The notes under the pieces: model-generated
Database searches by the model: none
Seen by the model: the letters and a program-made list of their open reading frames with translations, nothing else
Told to the model about the DNA's origin: nothing
Program-made: the position numbers and the translations under genes
Part shown: positions 52,723 to 63,332 of the stretch, piece after piece
Numbering within the stretch: position 1 is the stretch's first letter
Layout: every line of letters starts with the position of its first letter
Origin: Drechmeria coniospora
Taxonomy: Eukaryota; Ascomycota; Sordariomycetes; Hypocreales; Ophiocordycipitaceae
Length of the DNA: 64,000 nucleotides
Assembly: GCF_001625195.1 (NCBI RefSeq)
Contig: NC_054389.1
Coordinates: 496,001 to 560,000 of the forward strand
Direction of reading: 5' to 3'

Positions 52723-53241
52723 CTATAGGTATAGGAGAACGACGGCGGCAAGTGCCATTGCAGGCCAACGTCGGTACGGGCGCCAACTAGAGCCACCAGA
52801 TTGCGTTGGCCCGGCTGTCTCGCGACTCGTTTGTCCAGATGCAGCGGTTGTTGGCTGAGTTGTTACGGGACTCGAATCCCCGGGTGGAACGGGCGTTTTT
52901 GTTGCGGAACGAGTTACACTAGGTGTAACGCTCGGCGTAGTGGGAGTATATTTGTAGTCTGCACAACCGAACATCTCGTAAGACGAGATATAGCCCGCAA
53001 CCCATTCGTGGACATTGTCGCACGACTGAGCAAGGCATGCTTCATACAGTTTTGTCGTTTTATGTCCGAAACTCTGGCACTCAGGGAAAAGCTCGCCGTT
53101 GTACGCAAGTAGGAGTGTCGAAGCTGTAGCAAGCGCAAGAGTACAGTTGTTGCTTCCGAGTGCCGTCATATTACCCTGCGACAATGGTGGGCCCGAGGCG
53201 ATATTCGAGCCTGGTGGTGGTCCGCAGGCAATGTCGGGCAT
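52723..53241 (-). CDS. Cysteine-containing GPI-anchor-type surface protein, possibly 5'-incomplete
   Basis: 172 aa. Residues about 1-95 contain six cysteines (IAC, NNC, PEC, EAC, QSC, FGC) and NMTALGSNNCTL. A Thr/Ser/Pro-rich stalk follows (about 100-150) and the protein ends in a hydrophobic segment (AMALAAVVLLYL) with small residues before it, as in GPI-anchored fungal wall proteins. No signal peptide precedes the ATG at 53241, although such a protein needs one; an upstream exon may exist (ACAG and TTAG acceptors lie just before the ATG) or may be lost, since the surroundings are decayed. Confidence 0.5.
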   Translation of the reverse strand: MPDIACGPPPGSNIASGPPLSQGNMTALGSNNCTLALATASTLLLAYNGELFPECQSFGHKTTKLYEACLAQSCDNVHEWVAGYISSYEMFGCADYKYTPTTPSVTPSVTRSATKTPVPPGDSSPVTTQPTTAASGQTSRETAGPTQSGGSSWRPYRRWPAMALAAVVLLYL

Positions 53242-53749
53242 TATGCTAATAGTCCTGTAGGAGGTAGTATTCTCAGTGTACTCTTAGTGTCCGTTGTGTC
53301 CGATGGCTCTGGCAAGAAGTTTCTGGAATCAATAAACAGAGAACGTACAGTAGTTGGCGGGCGTGTTGTTCTTATAAATATAGTCGCTCGGGAACGCCGT
53401 AATGAGCGGCGCTTACGGGATCCCACTTTCCCTGATTGTAAAGATGGAAACGTTCTGATAATCATGCGCAGGGTTGTGTTGGGTAGCATTACCGTATTAT
53501 TAGTGCGTAGCAATAAGTCATGTTCTGGTCTGGATAAAGTCTAGTTGTACAATGTGTTTTTCGCTATTCCGTATCCCTTCCGGTTTAGTATGTAATTAAG
53601 CTTCCTACCTTTTTCGGTTTCTCGTATCCAGGATTTATGTAACCTCGTATTCCTGTTTCATGCTTGGTCTTGGCTCCGTATTGTTGTCCACCCTATCCTA
53701 TAGTAGTTTGGCAATTTCCCTACGGTATCATAACCAAATTCAGCGCATA
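53242..53749. other. AT-rich decayed sequence
   Basis: No gene supported. The minus-strand frame 53513-53241 has no recognisable features. Lower GC than the flanking genes. Confidence 0.45.
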
Positions 53750-54985
53750 ATACTCTAGTCGCGTTAAGCAGGGCCCGGCACAAGTACAGGGCGATGAAGC
53801 CGACGCCGAGGCTTGTCGTGACAAGCGAGGAGATGAATAGCCACGGGACGGCGGCGACTGAGAGGCTAAAGCGCCATACGATGAGGAAGAGGACTGATGT
53901 TCTGGCGAGGAGCAGGCCCGTTGCAGGACGTCGTAGCCGAAGCCTTTGGTTAGCAAGGACGAGGCCATCGGCAGTATGAATAGCAAAACGACGACCGAGG
54001 TGGAGTTGATAATGGTCGAGTATATTCGATGGACCTTGCCAATGGCTAGTAGACAGTTAAGGTTACAGCCATGTTACAGCCACTAATATAGGTCAAACAG
54101 ATAATACCTGATGCAACAGAGGAAAATGGGGTCCGCCCGGACTAGGGCAACAACGAATCAAGGATCGTAAGATGGGACAGAATCAATCTATTGGTGTTCT
54201 TCTTGATGATGTTGTTGCCAACCACGAGGTGTCCTCTGTGCCTGCTTACGTAGGCGCAGATGTGGACGCCGTTACGTAACCAACTACCCGGACTTTAACC
54301 CCGTTACAGGCCCGTTGGCGCGTCGGCGCGACACCACCTTGTACGACTGTACCTATAATGTTGCTTTATTAAATAGGAGCATACGTCTTTAATGAAATAG
54401 CCTTGATTTCTACACAAGAGATTTCGGCCATAGTGGCCTTTTTCTAATGAGCGTCTTCCTCACTGTTGGCCTCCTTGGACACAGTGGCCTCTGGAAGGAA
54501 GCTTTGCGCCCCTTGTGGGTCTGCTCGGATTAAACCTATTCCGAGCTCTCATGCATCTAATCGCATGATTAGTGTGACAGTATAACATATATGGGGGATA
54601 TCATTCCTATACACTTACTCAAGACAAGGATTCTACCAGTCGTATCTGTGTTCCACATACGTGACTATCTTGTTGTATGGTAGAGTAGAGCGTGGCCTGC
54701 ACGCACCGTTAGCCGAGCGACCTTGCGCCTCCTTCTCTTGCCGGGTTCGTCGTGTGTGCTTACGGTGGACTAGGTCAAGCCGAAGCGCTTCGTTATGTAT
54801 TGCAAGAGGTTATACGACATGTTGAGCTTAACGGGCGAGAACAGGGTGTAGGCGGCCATGAGAATCATGACGTTCTTCGAGGCAAAGATAAATCGCCAGA
54901 TGTACGACACATCATTCCGCTTGACACTCCGTACTCCCTACCACGAGCAGACCTGCTGCAGCCAGCTGACGGACGGATGGAAATC
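53750..54985 (-). pseudogene. MFS transporter remnant, split and frameshifted
   Basis: Two minus-strand fragments. 54985-54770 reads DVSYIWRFIFASKNVMILMA and SYNLLQYITKRFGLT and is preceded by a TAG and followed directly by TAG. 54052-53755 continues LAIGKVHRIYSTIINSTSVV, VLLFILPMASSLLTKGFGYD; then a frame change gives LLLARTSVLFLIVW and AAVPWLFISSLVTTSLGVGF plus CRALLNAT. Together they match the second-half linker and transmembrane segments of fungal major facilitator transporters. About 715 bp of unrelated sequence separates the two fragments, with CTAG at both junctions. Internal stops and at least one frameshift make it a pseudogene. Confidence 0.65.
54056..54769. other. Insert splitting the MFS remnant, possible retroelement fragment
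   Basis: About 715 bp, AT-rich, with hairpins such as CTAATCGCATGATTAG (about 54557-54573) and GGCCATAGTGGCC (about 54426-54440). It lacks a recognisable reverse transcriptase or transposase frame. CTAG borders both ends. It could be a decayed solo LTR or a non-autonomous element; I could not define matching termini. Confidence 0.35.
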
Positions 54986-55271
54986 GACGTCGTCGTCGTC
55001 GTAGCACGGCCAAGGCCATGCATGTGCCGAGGCCATGCCGCGTGCTTCGATCGTCGCCGTCATCGTCCTCGTCCCACTCCCTCGCCCGCATCGCCGCTCA
55101 GAGGCACGTCGTCATCGTCCTCGTCCCACTCCCTCGCCCGCAGACAAGCCCGACGTTCCTCAAGCCTCCCCATTTCTGCGCTCTCCATGTCAGCCGCCGC
55201 TTCCGCCACGGACGGCACGGCAGTGCCCCGACGTACCATGACTCCGTAGAGGCCGACGACGTGCCGGCTCC
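54986..55271. other. Intergenic, CTCGCCCGCA repeats
   Basis: 286 bp with a short direct duplication around GTCATCGTCCTCGTCCCACT (about 55061 and 55109, period about 48). No gene seen. Confidence 0.55.
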
Positions 55272-57487
55272 TCACGCGAACCCGTCGGTTCGGACGACGG
55301 TGCATTCCCTCTGGCCCGGGCGCCTTGGCCAAGTACCCAAAGGCTTGCCTGCGGCCAAAATTCGTGAGAAGCTGTCGATTAGCCTCTCAGCATGTGCTCC
55401 TCCCGCCGCCGCGCCGTGGCGATTTCTCACCTGAAAGCCTTCGAGGCCGACGGTGCCGCTGTATCTCGTGTCGAGGCCCACCAAAGCCTCGCCGCGCGCG
55501 TGGTGCACGTCGAAGAAGCTCGTTCTCCTCGAGTGCCCCTCGTCGTCGTACCATTCGGCGGGCGAGCCCGACGCCTCCGGTACTTCCCGGGAGCCCGACG
55601 CCTCCGGTGCTTCCCGGGAGCCCATCGTCTCCGGTGCGTGGCTGCCGGCGGGCGAGACGAAGGCGACGGAGAGGCCGACGATCGCCCCGCCACGACCATG
55701 GTGTGCTTCGATCCTGAGCCTCGAGCCCGGGCCCGAGCCGGACAGCTCACGGAACATGATGATGCAGAACGGCGTCCGACCCTGGCCGCCGGGCGACGAG
55801 TGCAAATCCCGCAGGTCTATTCCTTCAAACGACACGTTGGGGGGCGGCATCCTGGGAAACCAGCTGGCATTGTCCCGAGACGGTCCCAGCTCCGTCCGAG
55901 AGGTGTCCCTGCGCGGGCCGGCCTTGTGCCCGTCCGATATCGCCAGAGAAATCATCTTCAGCCCCTGCAGGCCAAGTCAGCGCACCGAGGGACGAAGTGT
56001 CCGACATGTCCACCCACGTCGAAGGCGCCTCGGAACCAGCAAAGGGGCCGCGCCTCGCGGCCGTCCCGACGGGGCAGCACGAGCTTCCTCACGGGCACGC
56101 CTGCGTGGTCGCCAACCCAGTTGGATTGATGACCCGAGTCGTAGAGGATGGCGATGCCGCGCACGCCGAGGCCGTCGTGCGCCACGAGGAACCCTTCCGG
56201 CTGGGCGTCTTTGTCCGGGCCGGCGTCGAGGCGATGGCTTTGGCTTGGGTGGAGATGCCCCATCGTATGGATCGGATGGATGTAGCCGTCGGCCGTTTCG
56301 AAGCAAACACCGCTGACCCAGCACCGACCGGAAATGCGAACCACGGAGACGTGGGCGGAGACGAACTCGGCCTCGAGATGGAAAAGGCTGATGTTGCAAG
56401 GCTTCACGCCCTGGCCGCACGGAAGGGCGCGTAGCTCAACCACGTGATCGGCCGCCACCCATTCGACGTCGGACCCGTCGACGTCGGCGTCGTCGACGGC
56501 GTCGCCGACGGCGATGCAGCTGTCGCCGGGGTGTCGGTCGCGTATCTGCGCCAGGACGTCGCACCACCAGCCGAGGATCCGCCACACCCTCGCCCTGTTC
56601 CGCATGCCATCTTCCCGGGACAGGGCCTTGAGACCGAGGTATATCGACTTCCAACGGCCTCGAAACATGCGCCGCATGCCCGGGCGTTGCGCTTCGATGA
56701 CGTGCTGGAGCTCTCGTCCGCGACGGAAACGAGAGTGGAAGAAGCTGTCGGGGAGGTCGAAGCCGGCAAGCGCACGGGATGCTCTCCGCAGGCTCACGAC
56801 GTCGGGGGATGCCAGTTCGTGGACGAGGCACCGAAGCACCTCGTCGGGCAAGCTTCGAAACGGGTCGCGGCCGGCCGTCTGGGTTCCGAGACGGAGGCGC
56901 GTGCGGGACGCCGGCGACGGCCGAGGCTCTCGGTCACGCAGGAGCGAAAAGATGCGACGAATTTCGGCCACGACGTGCGGATCGTGCCGCTCCGGTCCCG
57001 GCACCGGCCACGGCTTCTCCTCGAGGGGGCCATCCGACGTCGTCTCGTGCTCGGCACGAGCTTGGGTCGAGAACGGCTCGTCGTGCAAGCCGCCGTACCC
57101 GTGGCCGAACTGGATCAAGCCTCGCGCCTGCGGAAAGGAGGTCAAGACGGCGAAGACGAGTTCGCGGTCGAAAGTCGCCGGCGGCGCCACGGCTCCGAGC
57201 ATGTCCCAGCAGGCGGCGTGGAAGACGAAGCCGAAAGGACGCCAATGGAAAAGTGCCGTGTGGCCCGTCGGATTCGCCGGAGTCGAGGCGAGCCAAACGA
57301 AGAGCTGGCCGAGATGGAGCGGCACCGCCGACGTCCTCTCCATGACGGGAGTCAGCCATATCTCGGCGGCGCCGGGAGCGTACGTGTAGACTGCCATCCG
57401 GTGAGCGAGCACGACGGCGCAGGCGAGACAAGAGGCACCCACGCGCGCGGCATCGGGACGCCCAAGGCAGGTGGCTCGACTGGACAT
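55272..57487 (-). CDS. F-box domain protein
   Basis: Likely substrate adaptor of an SCF ubiquitin ligase. Model: exons 57487-56018 and 55964-55272 (720 aa); the 53-bp intron (GTGGGT, GCTGAC branch, CTGCAG) removes the stop that otherwise follows ADLACRG and joins WFRGAFD to GLKMISLAISDG. The F-box is at residues about 211-241 (FRSLPDEVLRCLVHELASPD followed by VVSLRRASRAL), preceded by a region with WLASTPANPTGH and VFHAACWDML and followed by a long C-terminal domain with WVSGVCFETADG and GHLHPSQSHRLDAG, as in a fungal F-box family of unknown targets. A fourfold Glu-Ala-Ser-Gly-Ser-Arg repeat lies at about 590-620. An upstream CxxC-containing frame (near 57520) may be a further 5' exon. Confidence 0.7.
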
Positions 57488-59566
57488 GCTCTATCGTGAA
57501 GCCGCATAGTGCGCAATGCCAGAGGGGCAGCGCTGCTCGTAGAAGGGGGTCAGCACAGAAGGCCCGTCCGGCAAAAGGGAACGTCCGTCCCACGTACAGG
57601 CGCTCGCGAGAGTCATCTGCATCTTGAGCGAATCCTTCGGTGCGCTTCGAGTCGGCTCGCTGGCGGTGTGGCACCGACGACCGACAGGGCCCGCGAGGCG
57701 GCCAGGACAGCTTTATACCCGTCGGCCACGACAAAACTTGAAAGTCAACGAGGCCGCCGTCGTCGTCGCGTCTCGTGCCGCTCCGTCATGCATGTGCGTT
57801 TGCATGCCAGGCTTGTGCATGCCAGGCTTGCGTATGCCTCGGCCTCCTGTGGCCATGTTGCTTCGACAAACGTGGACGAGATGCACGAGTCGACGCAAAA
57901 GCGACAAGCTTCGCCGACGAGACCATGGCTTCTGGCGGTACCGAGTCGAAAAAAAGCAAGCGTCTGGCTCGTGCGAGCTTGGGACATGGCAAGCAGTCAC
58001 CCTCGCAAGCGGTAGGTCGATATTAGAGTTGGCACTGCAGGTCGCCTCGGGCTGCAAGGCGGGCATTAGCTTCACGGCGGGAAGGATGGGTGCGTGATGG
58101 GAGGGAAGAGGAGGAGGGGGGACGGGGAGCCGCGAGAGAGGGTGAACTGCATGGTGAAGATGGTGAGCTGGCTAGTGTGCTCTGCGGTCGATCTGGAAGG
58201 TTTTCGCAGCTCCGTCCCTGCCGACTCTGGATGAGGTTCTTTTGCATACCATTCACGGCTGCCTGCTGCACATGTAGGTGCCGTTTGCCGTCGGCCGAGT
58301 GCTACGCCTACACACCTTTAGTAGGTAGCCATAGCGCCGTACAGGCATGTGCATGTACGCGATTGAATTCAAACCAACCTGAACGAGGCGTCAAGATGGA
58401 TGAATCACCGGCATCACGGTGCTGCCGGGACGCAAGCAGCTGTCTTTAGCAGGCCGCGGCCAGTCCGTAGCTGTCGGTGGCCAGCTCGGCCGATGACACG
58501 ACGACAAACGCCTAGGAGCCGGCAGCGGAGGGAAAGTATATCATGAATTGCCTACTGTAGGTGCATATACAGTAAGTAGACGACGAACGTGGAGCGAGTC
58601 CTGCGAGTGCATGTATCTTGTGATTCTGATTGTCATCGTGACCGTGACTTTGTCAGCACAGTATGTGTACAGTAGGGGTACGGTAGGTGCACAGTAGGTG
58701 TACAATAGGGGTACAGTACAGTAAGTAGGTGCACAGTAGGTGTAGTATGTAGGTGCACAGTGGGTGTAATAGGTGCACAGTGTGTGTAGTAGGTGCACAG
58801 TAGGTGTAATAGGTGCACAGTAAGTGTAGTAGGTGCACAGTAGGTGTAGTAGGTGCACAGTAGGTGTAGTAGGTGCACAGTACTTAGGTGTAATAGGTGC
58901 ACAGTATGTGTAGTAGGTGCACAGTAGGAATAGTAGGTGCACAGTAGGTGTAGTAGGTGCACAGCAGGTGTAATAGGTGCACAGTAAGTGTAGTAGGTGC
59001 ACAGTAGGTGTAGTAGGTGCACTGTAATAGGTGCACAGCTGGTGTAGTAGATGCACTGTAATAGGTGCACAGTAGGTGTAATTGCCGAGTACAGTAGGCG
59101 TACTAAATAAATTGCATCAAGCATCAACTGTATTGTAGGTGCACTAAATACATTGCATCACGAAACTACATGTACTTCTCCCAGATGGTGGGGGGCAAAA
59201 ATAACCAGCACAGGCTATGCCGTCGGCGGGCTGTTGCATCGTCGCTCTATTAATCGTCCCTCCCCCCCCAGCCGATTCTCAAGCTGCCGTACAGTGAGGT
59301 TAGTGGACAAGTAGTGGTGTGCAAGTAAAATTCTAGGCATGTATGTACTGTAAATACAGGCACGCAGGTAATATTTACAGGCACTTGCACGTACTTGTGC
59401 ACGACGGCGGAGACAGAGTCACGATCGATCCGGCAAAGACACCATCGAAATTCCTCCACGAGAGCCGATTCTCGGACGCCAACCCGTCCTACGCTCCTCT
59501 CGTCCCCTTCGTCCCTCGCGTCTTCTCCCCCCCCCCTCCGCCGCGAGATAGAGGAACACGCTGGCC
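57488..59566. other. Intergenic, upstream of F-box gene and GET3
   Basis: 2.1 kb. 57500-58540 is GC-rich without a recognisable gene; a GCATGCCAGGCTTG word is repeated near 57800-57830. 58560-59095 is a 20-bp array. A C/T-rich stretch with CCCCCCCC at 59528 precedes the GET3 ATG. Confidence 0.5.
58560..59095. repeat. 20-bp minisatellite (TAGGTGCACAGTAGGTGTAG)
   Basis: About 22 units of TAGGTGCACAGTAGGTGTAG with small indels, over 535 bp. On the minus strand it reads CTACACCTACTGTGCAC, giving Thr/Tyr/Cys/Leu-rich frames that are not gene-like. Confidence 0.95.
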
Positions 59567-60681
59567 ATGTCGTCCGCTCTCGTCTCCGCCGACGACGCTC
59601 TCGAGCCTACGCTCCAGTCCCTCCTCGACCAGCGCTCGCTCCGTTGGATCTTCGTCGGCGGCAAAGGCGGCGTCGGCAAGACGACGACCTCGTGCTCGCT
59701 CGCCATCCAGCTCGCCCGCGTCCGCCGCTCCGTCCTCCTCATCAGCACCGACCCGGCGCACAATCTCTCCGATGCCTTTTCCCAAAAGTTTGGCAAGGAG
59801 GCCCGCCTCGTCAACGGCTTCGACAACCTCAGCGCCATGGAGATTGATCCCAACGGCAGCATGCAGGACCTGCTCGCCGGCCAGCCCGAGGCCTCGGACG
59901 ACATGAACGCCATGGCCGGCGGCATCGGAGGCATGATGCAGGATCTCGCCTTTGCCGTACGTCGTCCTTGGCCGAGCCGCGTGAACCCGTGCTCGAGCCG
60001 CGCCGTGCCTTGCCCTGCTGACATGCCCCCCTCCCGAACCTGCAGATCCCCGGCATCGACGAGGCCATGTCGTTTGCCGAGGTCCTCAAGCAGGTCAAGT
60101 CCCTCTCGTACGAGACCATCGTCTTCGACACGGCGCCCACCGGCCACACGCTGCGCTTCCTGCAGTTCCCCTCGGTGCTCGAAAAGGCCCTCGCCAAGGT
60201 CTCCCAGCTCTCGTCCCAGTACGGCCCCCTCCTCAACGGCTTCCTCGGCTCCAACGGCGCGCTGCCCAACGGCCAGAACCTCAACGAGATGATGGAGAAG
60301 CTCGAGTCCCTGCGCGAGACCATCGCCGAGGTCAACACCCAGTTCAAGGACGCCGAGCTCACCACCTTTGTCTGCGTCTGCATCGCCGAGTTCCTCTCCC
60401 TGTACGAGACGGAGCGCATGATCCAGGAGCTGACGAGCTACGGCATCGACACCCACTGCATCGTCGTCAACCAGCTCCTGTTCCCCAAGAAGTCCAGCGA
60501 CTGCGACCAGTGCAACGCCCGCCGCAAGATGCAGAGAAAGTACCTCGACCAGTACGAGGAGCTGTACGCCGAGGACTTTAACGTCGTCAAGATGCCCTTG
60601 CTGGTCGAGGAGGTCCGCGGCAAGGAAAAGTTGGAAAAGTTCAGCGGCATGCTGGTCGAGCAGTACGTGCCGCCCGAGTAG
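59567..60681 (+). CDS. GET3: GET3, ATPase for tail-anchored protein targeting
   Basis: Homodimeric cytosolic ATPase that delivers tail-anchored proteins to the ER. Model: exons 59567-59956 and 60046-60681 (341 aa, family length); 89-bp intron GTACGT..CTGCAG in phase 0. The deviant P-loop [13 protein letters not shown] is at residues about 29-41, switch I in [12 protein letters not shown], and switch II in [17 protein letters not shown]. The zinc-coordinating CDQCNARR (about residue 285) holds the dimer together. The methionine-rich segment [14 protein letters not shown] belongs to the client-binding groove. The C-terminus LVEQYVPPE is typical. Confidence 0.96.
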
Positions 60682-61326
60682 CCTCGCGCGGAGCAGGATT
60701 GGGACGGGGAGCAACGGGGTGTGTGGGCCGAGAAGACAACGACCGGCCTTGCCGTTACGCACGGCGTTGACGTGGACCGACGTACGCATGGCATAGAGTA
60801 ATGAGGATTCATTTTGGCCCTTTTACTGACGCTGCTATTCCATCTACACGCGCTCTGCATGCATCACCCTGTATGCACCACCCTGGATGCACCGCTCCGG
60901 ATGCACCACCCACGACTCGGCACCTCCGTCGCAGCCGCGCATCCGTCTCACGTATTCCAGGCACACCATCGAGTCACCTTGGACAATATGAGTTCTTGCC
61001 TGACCTGCTCCGTCGAGGAGAGCAAACTAGCTAGCTTCCTCTGAAGCAAGTGATGTGACCCTTCGGCCCCCAAACGCCGGATCCGTGCCCGCAAATCCCG
61101 CGTCTCGCCGAGGGCCTTGAAACCGATCCAACAGCAACCAAAATCAACACCAATCAAGCGGCATGCCAACCTTGATTTTCATGATGCAGATGCAACGCTA
61201 ACATCCCCTAAATGAGATAGATGCGAGGCCTTTCTTTCACGCGGCGGGCGGGGAGTGGCCGTGAAGATGCGAGGCCTTCCTTTCACGCGGCGGGCGGGGA
61301 GTGGCCGTGAACCATGCCGACGATGC
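60682..61326. other. Intergenic between GET3 and MPE1
   Basis: 645 bp between convergent stops. ATGCACCAC-like words repeat at 60865-60910, and a 46-bp duplication lies at 61220-61311. No gene seen. Confidence 0.6.
61220..61311. repeat. 46-bp tandem duplication after MPE1 stop
   Basis: GATGCGAGGCCTTTC plus ACGCGGCGGGCGGGGAGTGG occurs at 61220 and 61266 with one substitution. It lies 15-107 bp downstream of the MPE1 stop complement at 61327. Confidence 0.93.
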
Positions 61327-63332
61327 TCACAACTCTCTGTAGTCGCTTGGCCGCGCCCTCCGCTGCTTGTTTTGATGTCTGTGGGGGTTGATCGGCTTTC
61401 GGAAGTAGGCGTCTTCGTCGTCGACGTTTGCTTGCTGCCCAAAGTTGGCTCCGTTCTGGAATCCGCCCATGGCGCCCATGCCGTTGCTCATGGGGCCGCC
61501 GCCCATGGGGCCGCCCGGCATGCTCATGCCGTTCATGCCGTTCATGTTCATGCCGTTCATGTTGTTCATGCCGTTCATGCCGTTCATGCCCCATCCGCCG
61601 TTCATGCCGCCAAAGCCCGGCATGCCCATCATCGGCATGCCCATCATCGGCATGCCCATGCCCATGCCCATGCCCATGTTGGGCGGCATGCCCATCATGT
61701 TGGGCATCATCGGCATGCCGTTGAACATCATGTTGGGTATGCCCATGTTGGGCACGCCATTGTTCATCATGTTGGGCATGCTGTTCATCGCCTGCTGCTT
61801 CAGCATCGCCTTGGGACCTTTGGGGATGTTGGGGTTCTCGAGGACATCCGTCGCCGGTCGCTTCTTGGCATTGGGGATGATGCCTTCGGCCGATTTCGCC
61901 TCTGCGGCCTTGTCGGCTTCGGCCTCGACGCCTTGGCCTCCGCTCTTGGCCTCGGCGACCTTGGGGGGGGATCGGGCGGTCGTGGGCGCCGGCGTCGGCG
62001 ACTTGGTTGCTTCCTTGGAGTCTGCGTCGTTCGCTTCCGTCTTGTCGGAATCAAGCGTCGGCTGAACTTGCTGCGCATCCGGCTCGGCCGGCTCGGCCGC
62101 CGTCACGGGCTCGGGCTTTGGCGACTCGCGGGGCGTCTTGGCCGCCTCCCTCTCCTTCAGGTACTCCTGAATCCTCCTCGACGTCTCCTCGTCGGGAATC
62201 AAGTCGTCGATCAGTACTCCTTCGGTCTGGCAGGCAGGGCAGACGAAGTCGCTTTCGATGACTGCATTCGTTATGCAGTCATTACAAAACGTCTTCTGGC
62301 AGCACGGGGTCTTCATTGGTTCTATGAACATCTTCCTGTCAATCGAACACTCGAGCCCGCGCTCCTGCACCTCCTTGTTCTCAGCAAGCACCTCCTTGTC
62401 GGGTCCCGAGGATTTGGTCTTGGCCTGGAAGCGCTCCCAGGAGGCCTTGTCCGGTTCGGCAATGACAAAGTCTCCCTCGGCGTTGACCATGATGCCCGAG
62501 GGCCTCTTCGACTCGTCGCCGTCGGACTGTGCCATGACGACGGCCTTGTCGACCTTTTGCAGGAAGGAACGCGGGATGCCCGTGGTTCGCTTGACGCGGG
62601 GCCGGTTGTCGAATTCGGGATCGTCGTTTGTCGGGCACATCTGGATCCAGTGGCCCTTGTTGCCGCATCGATAGCAGATGTAGCCGGCGGGTGGGTCGTG
62701 GTCTGGTACGTTGGCGGGTCGCTTGATGCCGCCCTTGTTGAAGACGGGCGCCTGGCTGTTGGCATCAGGGTTAGCAACGATGACGCTTTCCCGCATGCTT
62801 CTGAGGACACTTACTGGGACATCTCTTCCTGCTGAGCAGACCACTGCTCGCTCTGGGCGGCGAACATGGCCGCCATCTTCTCCTCTTCCGTCATGGCCGA
62901 GTTCATCTGATTGATGGCGCTCGCGCTGGGTTTGGCCGCCGTCGCTTTGGCCGCCTGTTCCCTGCGACCCGAGTTCTTGGCCGACACGGGAGCCTTGCCG
63001 GAGATGTATCGGGCGGCGCGGCCGGCACCTGGCTTGGCTGCCGGTTGGCGCCGTGCTATGACCGTGGTGGATCTCGGAACGATGGTGGTGTCGTCGTCGT
63101 ATTCTGGAGCGCAAGGGTTAGCGTCGCGGAGCCGGCCGACAGGTGAAGGATGCGACATACCATCGCTGCCGTCGTCGGTGTAGATGAAGAGGTCAAAGTC
63201 GGTTCCATCGCCGAGGCCACTCTTGCTGATGATTTCACGCTTTAGCTCGAAGACAGATATACCAGTGCCGTCAAACTCGACACGAGTGGGCTCCTTTTGA
63301 GACTTGAACTTGAAGAAAACGGAAGACGACAT
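61327..63332 (-). CDS. MPE1: MPE1, cleavage and polyadenylation factor subunit
   Basis: RBBP6-type subunit of the mRNA 3'-end processing complex. Model: exons 63332-63161, 63103-62815, 62755-61327 (629 aa); introns 57 and 59 bp. Domains in order: an N-terminal ubiquitin-like DWNN domain (residues 3-75, VFFKFKSQKEPTRVEFDGTG), a CCHC zinc knuckle at about 180-195 (CYRCGNKGHWIQMC), and a RING/U-box at about 290-330 (CSIDRKMFIEPMKTPCC, then FCNDCI and VCPAC). The C-terminal half is charged and then Met/Gly/Asn/Pro-rich (MPNMMNNGVPNMGIPN and MGMGMGMGMPMMGMP), a low-complexity tail common in fungal homologues. Start at 63332 gives MSSSVFFKFKSQ. Confidence 0.95.

Noticed and set aside
58541..59127. 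Minus-strand Thr/Tyr/Cys/Leu repeat proteins
   Set aside because: Direct translation of the 20-bp minisatellite.
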